Shown here: piece after piece, positions 28,001 to 36,604 of the stretch | How the letters are laid out: each line of letters opens with the position of its first letter | Numbering within the stretch: position 1 is the stretch's first letter | Assembly (NCBI RefSeq): GCF_007860075.1 | Contig: NZ_SJPP01000002.1 | Coordinates: 434,001-498,000, forward strand | Length of the DNA stretch: 64,000 nt | Source: Symmachiella macrocystis | GTDB lineage: Bacteria > Planctomycetota > Planctomycetia > Planctomycetales > Planctomycetaceae | Direction: 5' to 3' | Made by a program: the position numbers and the translations under genes | Notes under the pieces: model-generated | Seen by the model: the letters and a program-made list of their open reading frames with translations, nothing else | Told to the model about the DNA's origin: nothing | Databases searched by the model: none

Positions 28001-28267
28001 CAAAATATTCAGTACAAATGGGTAGGGCTTCACCGTGGAAATAATCGCAAACGTTTCAGAAACGGCGATAACTTCCAAGGCGATGAGGTGAATTTTCGCA
28101 TGACCTTGGGAACCGAAGAAGATACATTTTCTCCAGCAACAGAAATTGAGTGGTCAGCACTCGTGATCGAAAACGTTCCTTCCGGATTTGGATTTCAAGT
28201 CGATGCTGCGGATGGAAATGCCTCAACGGTTCGCTTCACAGATGTGCGGATCGAGTTGATCGACTGA
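25040..28267 (+). CDS. Exported SUMF1-domain (FGE-like) protein with large C-terminal region
   Basis: 1075 residues from the ATG at 25040 (AGAGGGAAAG upstream); a 56-codon upstream extension is open but lacks a ribosome site. A signal or anchor helix (AIVLCVLLVGYGP) precedes a formylglycine-generating-enzyme-like domain at ~68-290: NSIGMELVRIPAGKFLMGSP, YEVTQEQYEEVM, YRLPTEMEWEYACRAGT, FGLYDMHGNVSEWCLDR and GFRVVRT. Only one Cys lies in the usual catalytic stretch (MYCRSAFR), so sulfatase activation is doubtful. The ~780-residue remainder includes an alpha/beta part (LPPVVIFPAVDAERHVRI, IGAKHYVLPQVVE) and helical, TPR-like repeats. That region is not recognised. It is probably co-transcribed with the WD40 gene. 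Confidence 0.85.
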   Translation: MSWETASRLSRKFSSRLVVACSNVTGAIVLCVLLVGYGPLSMRQARAQEKPAPQEKDAPQKLEKIKNSIGMELVRIPAGKFLMGSPEDEEGHEEGEFQREKTIKTPFYLGVYEVTQEQYEEVMNKNPWEDKGPNLPAGSISWWDAMRFCRKLSEMESETYRLPTEMEWEYACRAGTKTTFNFGDKAVYKDANFHPAYPYPYLEESVSKEDFGLPGVVLQPVGAYKPNAFGLYDMHGNVSEWCLDRLDHRSDLFILRGGNGRIAAMYCRSAFRYAHNGGWKWTGFRVVRTVEPELGEIEIPITHAIDQADRYETDEMLVKIKEAFSKPATSLLPPVVIFPAVDAERHVRIDGVGLSLVTNYAVAYTPQRRMAISLPEVRSRLLNAGLFKPGTEIDDESIKICLAAIGAKHYVLPQVVEENDKLKLTFAVRTLDDSDVEAATPLIFEKDQLNQIPGTIARGVLEQIGAELSEAEIAHISKPKVLRSKDFQQLSHIAWTMTFGKDNRDLLLVVLRNPLCLPAWELYVFNSNPAEKAFDRFKKVKIRLLCDRLQICTGVRKTASDDEILALLEMAPQFQGDSYYYAALAILAKNMSEPELVRQILEEWRNEDPGYSGCLQRGLLFYAWANSDRETGDIVPPEERLELAQQELEQGIEINPQDWEARTQMIKVAMDLDMPFEIVDEHFQAAIKARPRSRQAYSTMFDVLQSRWNNNLEENNHEDLLIFAGQCVRTGYFEEGIPDLSMDFIRDTIEIPGDRAIVRTSSRDPELWAIVSDYNQGIQAIKNSPGVDYSAKKRYARNLYAKYGAYGSHFDKVADTFRQLEKEGPDPLVFWDGFTYAFLRDLVFSQEESGQAQNIAAMRAALDVGNFDAAARWLDKVKADNDGDKKLIKRNRLAIKLGRQLREEGFLDLSAETMFQLFDGIDDAWKVDDDALVCHLPAQKSSLILLPFGIENAEVTGTIRWMDLPKKVHVHSHTRALRDNVALQYNLQNIQYKWVGLHRGNNRKRFRNGDNFQGDEVNFRMTLGTEEDTFSPATEIEWSALVIENVPSGFGFQVDAADGNASTVRFTDVRIELID

Positions 28268-28277
28268 CCGCAGCCGT

Positions 28278-30095
28278 TCACCTGAGTACCGGACCTTTAT
28301 CGCGATACATCGCTTGCATGGGCGAGATGCGAACCTTCTCGGCACTGACACCGCGTGATTCCTGGTGATACGTCAGCCGAAACAACGTCAAGCGGTCCGC
28401 TGCCGATGTCTCTCGCCCCGTCTGCGGGCTTTGCATCACTTCCCGGGTCGTGCCGATTTCATCAAGCGTCTCCCGTCTGTTGGCCCGCGTCAGCACAAAC
28501 ACGCTTGGATTCTCGATCCGGTCATCCAGTGCAAAACTCAAATTGTGCAACGGCACGGCATTTTCGTCCAGATAAAACAGCAGCATGAACCCCCGTAAGG
28601 CTTCGACATTCAAATCGACGAGAATCTGTTCGTCGGCCGGAATCTGTGCACGGACATCGGTGAGAAACTGCGTGTCAATGCGGTGCGTGTCGACATATTT
28701 CGCAGCCACCACATGTCCAAAGCTGTAGGCCAACGCCATCGTCATAAACAGCGCCGTCGCAGCGCGTGTGGCAGACAAATGCATAATGGCCCACGACAGC
28801 AAGACAATCAGAAACGGACAAGCCACCATCACAGGCAGGTACACATTGCTGCCGCCCGGGATGCGATCGCGCAATAGCCAAATCGTCACCAAGATTGGCA
28901 ACGCCGTGGTTCCCAAACTCCAAAACGGATTATGCATCGATTTGGGCCACGCCAACATCGCTTCGCGGACCTTAAACAGTCCTACCGCAGCTAGGATCGA
29001 CCAGGGAGCGATGGCATGTAATAAGTAGTGATGGTGTTTGCCTTGTGCCAACGAGAAGACTGCCGGCACAAAGATCGCCCAGCACCACAAAAACCGTTCA
29101 GCGGAGTACCGCGTCTGTACCGCCGCACCGCGCGTGGCCCACAGGCCAAATGGAATCACCAACGTCCATGGAGCGAGAATCCACAATAGATTGACCGGAT
29201 AATACCACCACGGTTCGGCACTGGCTTGATAACTCCCATCGAGTCGCCCCCCCAGATCAAACCGCCAGACGTCGACGACGTCGGGATATCGTAAATAAGC
29301 GGCAACGGGCCAAGCCAGCATCACAACGGCAAATGCCAACCATCCCCAAAACCAAAGGTAACGACGAATACGGCCGAAGTCGGCGTTCCACAGCAAATAA
29401 GCAGCCATGGGAATCACCGCCATCGCGGTTCCAAAGATGAGGCCTTTTGCGAGATTGGTCATCCCCAAAGCAATAAACAGAGCGAGAACCGCCGGTCGCC
29501 GGCCGCCAAAAAAACCGCACGGTTCGCGGACTTCATCCGCTGGATTGGCATCAGCAAATTCCAGTTTGACGAATAACACGACCGCTGCTGTAACCAGTCC
29601 GCACAAATAGATCTCGTCTTCAGCCAGCCAGGCATATCGCAGGAATTGGCAAGTGGTAGCCATAACAAAACCACTCAACAGCCCCAGTCCTCGCCCGAAA
29701 AACAGCGTGGCCATCCATGCCACCATCAACACGACCGCTGTCGCCACCAACGTCGGTCCCAACCGGACGATGGCGACCGTATCGCAGCGGCCAAAAAGCG
29801 ACGCAACTGCGACAGTCGCCCATTGCGGCAACGGTGGACTTTCCATCCACGGGGCGCCACCCCGTTTGGGAACCACCCAGTCGCCGTCAGCGTACATTTC
29901 GCGTGCGCTTTGCGGCAAGACGCTCTCATGAATGCTCAACCCGCGTCTACTGACCATCGCCAGTCCGAAAAGGACCAAACAATAGACAGTCAGCAGCAGA
30001 TAATCTCGGCGTCCCAGCCGTGCAGTTTGATCCCAGCCACCCATCCAAAACTCCATTTTTAGAAATCTACCAACGCGGTTCCTCCGCACGGTCAA
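28278..30095 (-). CDS. GT39/ArnT-like membrane glycosyltransferase
   Basis: 605 residues, about 12 hydrophobic helices. The first periplasmic loop holds HESVLPQSAREMYADGDWVV and GGAPWMESPPLPQW, matching the E/D-x-R block and catalytic acidic residue of dolichyl-phosphate mannosyl- and ArnT-like transferases; LRYAWLAEDEIYLC follows. Such enzymes move a sugar from a polyprenyl phosphate onto protein or lipid A outside the membrane. The longest frame starts with TTG at 30095, overlapping the stop of the EEP gene by four bases; an ATG at 30056 is the alternative. It is tail to tail with the SUMF1 gene (10-nt gap). Confidence 0.85.
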   Translation of the reverse strand: MTVRRNRVGRFLKMEFWMGGWDQTARLGRRDYLLLTVYCLVLFGLAMVSRRGLSIHESVLPQSAREMYADGDWVVPKRGGAPWMESPPLPQWATVAVASLFGRCDTVAIVRLGPTLVATAVVLMVAWMATLFFGRGLGLLSGFVMATTCQFLRYAWLAEDEIYLCGLVTAAVVLFVKLEFADANPADEVREPCGFFGGRRPAVLALFIALGMTNLAKGLIFGTAMAVIPMAAYLLWNADFGRIRRYLWFWGWLAFAVVMLAWPVAAYLRYPDVVDVWRFDLGGRLDGSYQASAEPWWYYPVNLLWILAPWTLVIPFGLWATRGAAVQTRYSAERFLWCWAIFVPAVFSLAQGKHHHYLLHAIAPWSILAAVGLFKVREAMLAWPKSMHNPFWSLGTTALPILVTIWLLRDRIPGGSNVYLPVMVACPFLIVLLSWAIMHLSATRAATALFMTMALAYSFGHVVAAKYVDTHRIDTQFLTDVRAQIPADEQILVDLNVEALRGFMLLFYLDENAVPLHNLSFALDDRIENPSVFVLTRANRRETLDEIGTTREVMQSPQTGRETSAADRLTLFRLTYHQESRGVSAEKVRISPMQAMYRDKGPVLR

Positions 30096-30988
30096 TGCTT
30101 GTCTCGTGCTGTGCTCGCTTGTTTCGCTTGGCCACGCGTCGACCTGGGAGCGGCGCTGTTCGGCTCGTTGAGCAATTGTAACTCAGTCTGCACAAACGCA
30201 TGATCCGAGGCCTCGTTGTCGATAACAGCCGCTGACACCGTCCGAAACCCCTTCATAATCACCCAATCGCGACCGCGTCCCGGTGTCGCGGCAAGTGCAC
30301 TGCGCACCCCCGGCGTCGCCATTAATCCGCGCATTCGCGGATCGGTCGCCTTGACGTTCAGATCCCCCAAAAGGATGGCTGGTGTTTTGAGTGTAAGAAA
30401 TAGGTTCGTGACAGCCGAGAGTTGACGCTCCCGGTCTTCGCTCAAATCAACATGGGCGATCAGCAGTTGTACGGTTTTGTCTTCCAGACGAAAACTGGTT
30501 AAGAGTGCGTTGCGATACGCGTGACCGGACATCGCTAAGGGGATTTGATGCATTTGCGAGAATTCGACGTTGGTCAGCAATCCGTTGCCAAAATCATTGC
30601 GGCCCCATCGCCATTCCGTGGGAGCAAAAACCGCCGACATTCCCAGCAACTCACCCAGCTCGTGCGCTTGATTCGATGCGTAACTGCCGCGGACTTCGTG
30701 CAATGACACAATATCCATGTCGTGGATGCACTGTGCGATACGCCCGACGTCCCGTTTGCCGTCTTTTCCCTTGCAACCATGGATGTTAAATACGCCGATT
30801 CGTATTGTGTCCCTCTGATGGGACGAAAATTGAGGCGGGGTGCTGAGCTTCAATGAGTGACTAAAATTCACAGGTTGACGCCATGATCCATACCAGGCGA
30901 TTCCGGCCACCACAACAAACAGGCACATCACCCAATACGTCGGGCGGCGTGGTTTCAAAGCCTGGCCTTGCTTGTTCAATTGTGACAC
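30092..30988 (-). CDS. Endonuclease/exonuclease/phosphatase (EEP) family protein
   Basis: 298 residues. An N-terminal helix (VMCLFVVVAGIAWYGSW) indicates a membrane anchor or signal peptide. EEP motifs: RIGVFNIHGC, SLHEVRGS (metal-binding Glu), AHVDLSEDR, LLGDLNVK (Asp-x-Asn) and the final SDHAFV (His). It is a metal-dependent phosphodiesterase fold and could act on nucleic acid, inositol phosphate or lipid. The start is GTG with GGAGAAACG ahead. The stop overlaps the GT39-like start, so translation is coupled. Confidence 0.85.
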   Translation of the reverse strand: MSQLNKQGQALKPRRPTYWVMCLFVVVAGIAWYGSWRQPVNFSHSLKLSTPPQFSSHQRDTIRIGVFNIHGCKGKDGKRDVGRIAQCIHDMDIVSLHEVRGSYASNQAHELGELLGMSAVFAPTEWRWGRNDFGNGLLTNVEFSQMHQIPLAMSGHAYRNALLTSFRLEDKTVQLLIAHVDLSEDRERQLSAVTNLFLTLKTPAILLGDLNVKATDPRMRGLMATPGVRSALAATPGRGRDWVIMKGFRTVSAAVIDNEASDHAFVQTELQLLNEPNSAAPRSTRGQAKQASTARDKH

Positions 30989-31500
30989 CGTTTCTCCAAA
31001 TCGCTGCGTGCGTTACTCTTGGGGCCTCGGCATTTCTTGGATTGGCGGAAAGATAAGATAGTGAGCGAATCCGTTCAATACCGGTCCTGTTAAACCTTGA
31101 TGAAGATTGTCAGTGAGCTTGGTAACCATCTCGAATCACCTCTCAAAACAGACACTTCCGCTGGATGACTCAACAAAACAGGCTCAAGCAAATAGAAGCA
31201 GCCTGCCGCGCGGCCAGCCCCCCAAGTTCTGACGGATTCCACAACACATTGCGGGACGCTCATCTCAATTTTCTGCCGGCTGCTTCTCTCACACCCGATC
31301 CAGGGGATTGAGGTATGTAACCAGAGCGACATGATATGATCGAAGCAGCGATGCGAAGACACTGAGTGCCCAGTACCGCAGCAGGCTGTAATTGGCGACG
31401 TGATCGCCAACTCTTCACTCCACGCCGTTCTTGTTGATACAATGCTGAAACGAGGTGCAGGAACGACAATCCATCACCCTTAACTTGGGAGCACGAACCC
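30989..31500. other. Intergenic gap, no gene seen
   Basis: It separates the EEP gene from the cupin gene, which are divergent. Open frames here are short and unlike known proteins. It should hold both promoters; none can be pinned by eye. Confidence 0.4.
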
Positions 31501-31911
31501 ATGCAGCCTGCTCAGCCCGGTGAACGAGTGCAAATTCGTCCCGCGAAAATGCCAGACAGCCACTCCACGTCTCTGGTCAAAACCGAAAAGCTAAACATAG
31601 TGCGACTAGTCGTCAGCGCCGGCAAGGAAATACCGCAGCATTCCGCACCTGGTGAGTTGATCGTGCAATGCTTGGAAGGGCGTATCGCCTTTTCATGTCT
31701 GGGGCGGAGCCAGGACCTTGCGGGCGGGGAGTTACTCTATGTGCCAGATTCGGCACCACATTCATTGACGGGTCTCGAAGACAGTATCCTGCTGTTGACG
31801 ATATTTCTTTCTCCCAGCGATGCGGGTGGAGTCAGCGAGGTTGACGAAACCTCCATGGAGTCCTTTCCCGCCAGTGATCCCCCGTCCTGGACGGGCACCA
31901 CGAGATCTTAG
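31501..31911 (+). CDS. Single-domain cupin protein with DETSMESFPASDPP tail
   Basis: 136 residues; GGGAG precedes the start. The cupin barrel is in ~30-105: LVVSAGKEIPQHSAPGELIV, with the first His, followed by LEGRIAFSCLG, and LLYVPDSAPHSLTG, with the second. Metal ligands are fewer than in the full G(X)5HXH pattern, so binding is uncertain. The last ~20 residues (DETSMESFPASDPPSW) are a separate short motif that recurs, as I recall, at the end of many small bacterial proteins. Function unknown. It is convergent with the PEP-CTERM gene. Confidence 0.8.
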   Translation: MQPAQPGERVQIRPAKMPDSHSTSLVKTEKLNIVRLVVSAGKEIPQHSAPGELIVQCLEGRIAFSCLGRSQDLAGGELLYVPDSAPHSLTGLEDSILLLTIFLSPSDAGGVSEVDETSMESFPASDPPSWTGTTRS

Positions 31912-31986
31912 CGACCGCATTCTGCGAAATGCACCATCGCGTTTTCGTTCAATCAGCTTGCGACACGAACGGCTCTCCTCAAACAC

Positions 31987-32020
31987 AAAAAAAGCCCGGA
32001 CTACGTTATGTAGTCCGGGC
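31987..32020 (-). terminator. Rho-independent terminator of PEP-CTERM gene
   Basis: An 11-bp perfect stem (31994-32004 with 32010-32020), GCCCGGACTAC, around a 5-nt loop. Seven A on the plus strand (31987-31993) give T7 on the minus strand. It lies 104 nt after the PEP-CTERM stop. Confidence 0.85.
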
Positions 32021-32123
32021 TTGAGTGTCGGCCTATTGGTGCTTCCGGCACCTCAACTCATTATCGGGGAGTCGTTCGATAATGCATCCGTTGTTCGTTG
32101 CAGCTTATGCTGCGATGCGTTTG

Positions 32124-32867
32124 TTATTTGGCCGCACGACGTTGTTGGCGACGGCGGAAGCCGATCAGGCCAATGGCACCGAGGCCCATTAGCACGAACG
32201 ACGAGGGTTCGGGAACCGGATTGACCGGCGGCGGCTCGGTGGTGAAGCTGATGTTGTCGACACCCACACCGCGATCCACTCCGCCCAGATCCAAGACGGC
32301 TTTCACAGCCACGCCGTCGGCGATGACCAGCAGGTTTTCCCAGTTGCCGTCGATCGGCTGATTTTGCAGATCCGCTGTGAAGGAGGTCATGCCAACGATG
32401 TTCGTCATCGCCTCATCGGAGAACAATGTCAACATCGCTGTGGCCGTCGATCCGACGTTCTGTGCTCCCCCATCGACACGGAAGTCGAAGATGTCCATAC
32501 TCAAGTCAGTAATGCCATCGGCAAAGCTGAAGACGTAGTCCGCCGAATTGATTGCGACATCACCCACGGTATCATCGGTGAGGAAGAACCCTCCCGCCCG
32601 ACCGTCGACAGCCTCGTCGTCACTGACTGCGGCGTTTCCACCGGTGGTAAATCCCGTCCTAGGGGGCGTTCCAACCTCAGCAATGTAGGAGAACGCCGAG
32701 TTGGTGTTACCAGTGGTGGAGATCGTGACCAAATTGTCACCCGTGTCGATCGCGCTGTTGATGATCTCCAAGTCGGAGTAGCCGCTTTCGAAGTCAATAA
32801 ACCCAGCCTGTGCATCTAAGCTACAAGCAAGCAATAAGGCCGCACTCAACATCAAACTAGTCTTCAT
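32124..32867 (-). CDS. PEP-CTERM sorting domain protein
   Basis: 247 residues. Signal peptide MKTSLMLSAALLLACSLDAQA; a beta-rich body with many Asp, Gly and Thr (GFIDFESGYSDLEIINSAID, ADYVFSFADGITDLSMDIFD); then the sorting tail VPEPSSFVLMGLGAIGLIGF followed by RRRQQRR. The tail is cut by an exosortase after export, and such proteins go to the cell surface or extracellular matrix. AGGGGAG precedes the start and a strong terminator follows. The body is not matched to a named domain. Confidence 0.92.
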   Translation of the reverse strand: MKTSLMLSAALLLACSLDAQAGFIDFESGYSDLEIINSAIDTGDNLVTISTTGNTNSAFSYIAEVGTPPRTGFTTGGNAAVSDDEAVDGRAGGFFLTDDTVGDVAINSADYVFSFADGITDLSMDIFDFRVDGGAQNVGSTATAMLTLFSDEAMTNIVGMTSFTADLQNQPIDGNWENLLVIADGVAVKAVLDLGGVDRGVGVDNISFTTEPPPVNPVPEPSSFVLMGLGAIGLIGFRRRQQRRAAK

Positions 32868-33631
32868 CGTAACTCTCCCCTTGATTAGCCCAAAACAAAA
32901 AATGGTGAAACTTCAAACGATGTCAATCATGCCGTGACTGATAAACAGGCCGACCCTTTCATCAATCGACAGGATCTCACATAGTTCACCAGTCCAATGG
33001 TTTAGGAAAAATTGTGCCAATTGAGTGCGCATTTGAATTTTCATTCGTAACCCATCGGCTGCCAACACATTACGTTCGGAAAACCATTTGCGCGCACACC
33101 GAGCTTGTTGTGGTACTTGTAAAGAGGACGAGTCACTTGCCTTATCAAAAGGTAAAGCCTGCTTAGCGCGCTGATTTTCAGAAATACTCACATAACACGA
33201 CCAAACGCGCTTTGAGGGTTGACGGAAAATATCGCGCTAACCGTCCGCGACCGATGCAATGCGAATAACAGTGCTGCCAGACACAACACCCACCATCGCC
33301 CTTATTGAACTGACCTGTATTTCGAGCAGTGCGAAACGGAGAGGGCTACAGTGGCGCAAGCGCGGGTCGGCGGCCTGTTGCTGTCAAAGAATTCATCTTG
33401 ATTCTGTGAAGTGAATCGTGATGACTGGTCGGCGCTCGCCATCGTGCGCGCCGATTCAAACAAAGTCCGCGAACCTGATTAGCTGTTTGCGTGTCCGTTC
33501 CGGCGATTGCTAGTGGTACGATCACACTGATTTGTCATACCAACTTTTGTCGACTTCACAGAAAACCCTTGGGAATTCGCGACATTGTCAAAAATTCCGC
33601 ATGACATCTCGAAGTGGACGCTGCCCTAGTC
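32868..33631. other. Long intergenic region upstream of leu leader
   Basis: One 92-codon minus frame (32913-33191) starts with GTG and lacks any motif; I do not call it. Promoter sequence for the PEP-CTERM gene should be at the left end. Nothing else is recognised. Confidence 0.4.
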
Positions 33632-33660
33632 TTGACCACCCGGATCGACGCTTGTACATT
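33632..33660 (+). promoter_or_regulatory. Sigma-70-like promoter of leu leader
   Basis: TTGACC (33632-33637), a 17-nt spacer and TACATT (33655-33660). Transcription would start near 33667, about 35 nt before the leader peptide start codon. Confidence 0.55.
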
Positions 33661-33701
33661 GTGACTACGTAGAAAAACTACTTTTTAAGACATTGAGACA
33701 C

Positions 33702-33767
33702 ATGTTTCGTTTCCTCCTCCTCAACCTTGCTCTTCGACTGTCCTTGCTTACGGAGGGACGGGGTTAG
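33702..33767 (+). CDS. Leucine-rich leader peptide of leuA (attenuator)
   Basis: A 21-codon frame from ATG to TAG with eight leucine codons: a CTC-CTC-CTC run followed by CTT, CTT, CTG, TTG, CTT. Such a run makes ribosome movement depend on charged leucyl-tRNA. A hairpin plus T7 (33801-33837) follows 33 nt later, before leuA. This is the layout of amino-acid biosynthesis attenuators such as leu leaders of Proteobacteria. The ribosome site before the ATG is weak. Too short to be found by usual gene calling; role inferred from composition and position. Confidence 0.7.
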   Translation: MFRFLLLNLALRLSLLTEGRG

Positions 33768-33800
33768 GTTCTATTTCGAGGAATCTTCGCGAATTTGCGA

Positions 33801-33837
33801 CCCTGAGCCCTTATCTCCAAGGCCTCAGGGTTTTTTT
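33801..33837 (+). terminator. Attenuator terminator upstream of leuA
   Basis: CCCTGAG (33801-33807) pairs with CTCAGGG (33824-33830), with two further G-C pairs after one mismatch, followed by T7 (33831-33837). No plus-strand gene ends in the 1.8 kb before it, so its target is the leader RNA. A smaller TCGC/GCGA hairpin lies just before (33787-33800). Confidence 0.75.
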
Positions 33838-33942
33838 GTGGGGCAGGGGAGGTCACCGAACCCAGGGCAACAACCAAACCGTCTTGTTTTTAATTAACGA
33901 CTTACTTTTCACACGATTACCTTTCCCACGGAGAACATTGGG

Positions 33943-35493
33943 ATGTCCGGCGAACAAATCACCATCTTCGACACCACGCTGCGCGACGGCGAACAGTCCC
34001 CCGGCTGTAGCATGAACACCAACGAAAAGCTGGAAGTCGCCGGTGCTCTCGTCGAACTGGGTGTCGATGTGATCGAAGCGGGCTTCCCCATTGCGTCCCC
34101 CGGAGATTTTGAAGCCGTGCAGTTGATCGCACGTGAATTCGGCAGTCGAACCACAATTTGTGGTTTGGCCCGTTGTCGCAACGAAGACATTGACCGGGCA
34201 TGGGAGGCGCTGAAAGATGCCGAGCAAACTCGGATCCATGTCTTTTTGGCAACCAGCAGCATCCATCGTGAGCACAAGTTGAAGATGGACAAAAGCGAGA
34301 TTGTCCAACAGGCGGTCGAGTCGGTGAAACGAGCGGCCGGTTACTGCTCCGACGTTGAGTTCTCACCCGAAGATGCCGCACGGACCGAGTTGGATTTTCT
34401 GTGCGAGGTGATCGAAAAAACAATCGACGCCGGCGCGACAACGGTCAATATCCCCGACACGGTCGGCTATGCAACACCCTCGCAGTTCTACAACTGCATC
34501 GCCCATCTGAAGAAAAACGTGCCGAACATCCACAAGGCCGTGATCAGCACGCACTGTCACAACGACTTGGGCTTGGCCGTCGCCAACAGCATGGCCGCTG
34601 TCGAAGCAGGTGCCCGGCAAGTGGAATGCACAATCAACGGCTTAGGCGAACGGGCCGGCAATGCCGCACTGGAAGAAATTGTGATGACGCTGCGAACGCG
34701 TAGCGACTATTACGGCTGCGATACGCGGATCAACACCAAACGTTTGTTCCCCACCAGCCGGTTGGTTTCGACGATCACCGGCATGCAAGTCCAACGCAAC
34801 AAGGCCATTGTCGGGCAAAATGCATTCGCGCATGAGGCCGGCATCCATCAGCATGGCATGCTGCAGGAACGAACGACCTACGAAATCATGCGGCCGCAGG
34901 ACGTTGGTTTTTCTGGCACAAATTTGGTGTTGGGAAAACATAGTGGACGCCACGCCTTCCGCGATCACATCATCGCCATGGGCTACAAACTGGACGACGA
35001 ATACTTCGAGCAAATCTTCGCTGATTTCATTGCCTTGGCGGATAAGAAAAAAGATGTCTACGATGCCGACATCGCCGCCCTGGTCGAAAAACGCATCGGC
35101 GACACCGGCGATGCGTGGAAGATGATCAGCCTGCACACCTCCGCTGGGACCGGGAGCATTCCCACAGCGACGATTGAACTGCAGTACAAAGACCAAGAAC
35201 CGCAGCGCGACGCCGCCACGGGAGACGGTCCAGTCGATGCAGTCTTCGGCGCGTTGGAACGAATCATCGGCATCTCCGCCCGGTTGCGGGATTACCAAGT
35301 CCGCAGTATCTCGGTCGGCAAAGACGCACAGGGCGAGGTGACGGTCGAAATCGAAACAGGCGGCCGCACGTACTTCGGCAAAGGCTTTAGCACCGACATC
35401 ATCGAAGCGAGTGCGGCGGCGTACTTGAAAGCACTGAACAAAGCCGTCGCCGGAGCAGGCCAACCCACCCCCGCACGCCCCGAAGCGGTGTAA
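33943..35493 (+). CDS. leuA: 2-Isopropylmalate synthase
   Basis: 516 residues, family length. It condenses acetyl-CoA and 2-oxoisovalerate, the first step of leucine synthesis. Catalytic TIM barrel: [11 protein letters not shown] at ~9-19 (Arg and Asp for substrate and metal), [11 protein letters not shown]-like block [11 protein letters not shown], and [14 protein letters not shown] near 200 with both metal His. [14 protein letters not shown] follows. The C-terminal LeuA dimer/regulatory domain ([10 protein letters not shown], then [11 protein letters not shown] and [18 protein letters not shown]) binds leucine as feedback inhibitor. CGGAGAAC precedes the start. A leader peptide and terminator upstream add probable transcriptional control by leucine. 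Confidence 0.95.
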   Translation: MSGEQITIFDTTLRDGEQSPGCSMNTNEKLEVAGALVELGVDVIEAGFPIASPGDFEAVQLIAREFGSRTTICGLARCRNEDIDRAWEALKDAEQTRIHVFLATSSIHREHKLKMDKSEIVQQAVESVKRAAGYCSDVEFSPEDAARTELDFLCEVIEKTIDAGATTVNIPDTVGYATPSQFYNCIAHLKKNVPNIHKAVISTHCHNDLGLAVANSMAAVEAGARQVECTINGLGERAGNAALEEIVMTLRTRSDYYGCDTRINTKRLFPTSRLVSTITGMQVQRNKAIVGQNAFAHEAGIHQHGMLQERTTYEIMRPQDVGFSGTNLVLGKHSGRHAFRDHIIAMGYKLDDEYFEQIFADFIALADKKKDVYDADIAALVEKRIGDTGDAWKMISLHTSAGTGSIPTATIELQYKDQEPQRDAATGDGPVDAVFGALERIIGISARLRDYQVRSISVGKDAQGEVTVEIETGGRTYFGKGFSTDIIEASAAAYLKALNKAVAGAGQPTPARPEAV

Positions 35494-35549
35494 GACACAG
35501 CGGGGGACGGTGAGGGCGAAGCTCCTGCTGAGCCGCGAATGACAACAGA

Positions 35550-35628
35550 CTCACGCCAAGCCGCAAAACAGTGGGGACAAGCCGTTTCCTTATCTTTGCG
35601 AGGTTTGCGCCTTGGCGTGAGGTTTTTT
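35550..35628 (+). terminator. Rho-independent terminator of leuA
   Basis: CTCACGCCAAG (35550-35560) pairs perfectly with CTTGGCGTGAG (35611-35621), and the pairing continues inward (CGCAAA with TTTGCG). T6 follows at 35623-35628. It lies 57 nt after the stop. Confidence 0.75.
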
Positions 35629-35666
35629 GATCTGCCGACTCGCTAATCGCAGGATGATTCCGTCGC

Positions 35667-36467
35667 TTACGACCCCTCGCGATGTATCAACCCATCATCG
35701 AAATAATTAATCGACATCCCCGCATCAATCACCAACCCTTGTGCGTTGATGCCGGATGAACGGGGGCTCATCAAGAAGGCGACCGTGTAGGCGACTTCCT
35801 CGGTGCTGACCGCTTGTTTGCGGAGCGTGGCTTGTTCGGCGTACAGGTAGCTGTCGACGTAGCCCGGGATGCCGGCCGATGCGGAGGTTTTTAACAACCC
35901 CGGGCAGACGGCGTTGAAGCGGACGTGCGAGAACTGCGAGAACGACTTTGCCAAAAAGGCGATCGACGAATCGAGCGCTGCTTTGACCGGGGCCATATAA
36001 CCGTAATTCTCCGCTGCCATCCGCGTGGTGGAAATCGAAATTGCGGCGACGCTGCCGTTTTCTTTATCGAGCAGTTCGCGGAAAGCGTTGCAGATCGCGA
36101 TCAGTGAATAGCAGGAAATGTCGATCGCCTGCAGAAAAGCAGGGCGGGGCGTTTCGTGAAACGGCAGCCAACCGGCGGAGTAATCGGCGAAGGCGATCGA
36201 ATGCACAATGCCATGCAGTTGGGGGTGCGCCGCGGCAATGTCGTCGCGCAACTTGTCGATCTGTTCTTGATGTTCGACATCGCAGACATAGATGGGAGCC
36301 TCACCAACTAGTTTTCGCACCGACTCCTGCCGCGCGGGCGAGCGGACGACATACACAACAGTCGCCCCCGCTTCAGCCAGCACACGCCCGGTATGAAAGG
36401 CGACGCTCTTACGATTGGCGACCCCGAAGACGAGGACCGTTTTGCCCTCAAGTTGCAGAAAATCCAT
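35667..36467 (-). CDS. fabI: Enoyl-[acyl-carrier-protein] reductase (NADH), FabI-type
   Basis: 266 residues, family length. FabI is the last reduction step of fatty-acid elongation. The divergent SDR cofactor motif [20 protein letters not shown] is at ~15-34, HSIAFADY in the middle, and the catalytic Tyr-x6-Lys in [17 protein letters not shown], which is specific to FabI rather than ordinary SDRs (Tyr-x3-Lys). ISISTTRMA and [12 protein letters not shown] also fit. It is a single gene between leuA and the GTPase gene, with 137 nt to the latter. The usual triclosan-sensitive form is plausible. Confidence 0.9.
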   Translation of the reverse strand: MDFLQLEGKTVLVFGVANRKSVAFHTGRVLAEAGATVVYVVRSPARQESVRKLVGEAPIYVCDVEHQEQIDKLRDDIAAAHPQLHGIVHSIAFADYSAGWLPFHETPRPAFLQAIDISCYSLIAICNAFRELLDKENGSVAAISISTTRMAAENYGYMAPVKAALDSSIAFLAKSFSQFSHVRFNAVCPGLLKTSASAGIPGYVDSYLYAEQATLRKQAVSTEEVAYTVAFLMSPRSSGINAQGLVIDAGMSINYFDDGLIHREGS

Positions 36468-36604
36468 TGAAAAACCGTTTCACAAAAAACCAAACGCTCC
36501 CGAATCTCCCGGCTCAACGGGAGTGCCACAACGCATGCGACAACGTCGCCGCACTGTGACAAATTCGGCGATAAACGGCAAGCGTCTGTGCGACGATTGC
36601 ACGC

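Noticed and set aside
32913-33191. 92-codon minus frame from GTG
   Set aside because: No ribosome site, no motif, in a long intergenic region.
34642-35463. 273-codon minus frame
   Set aside because: Antisense to leuA, whose motifs are complete; a GC-rich codon shadow.
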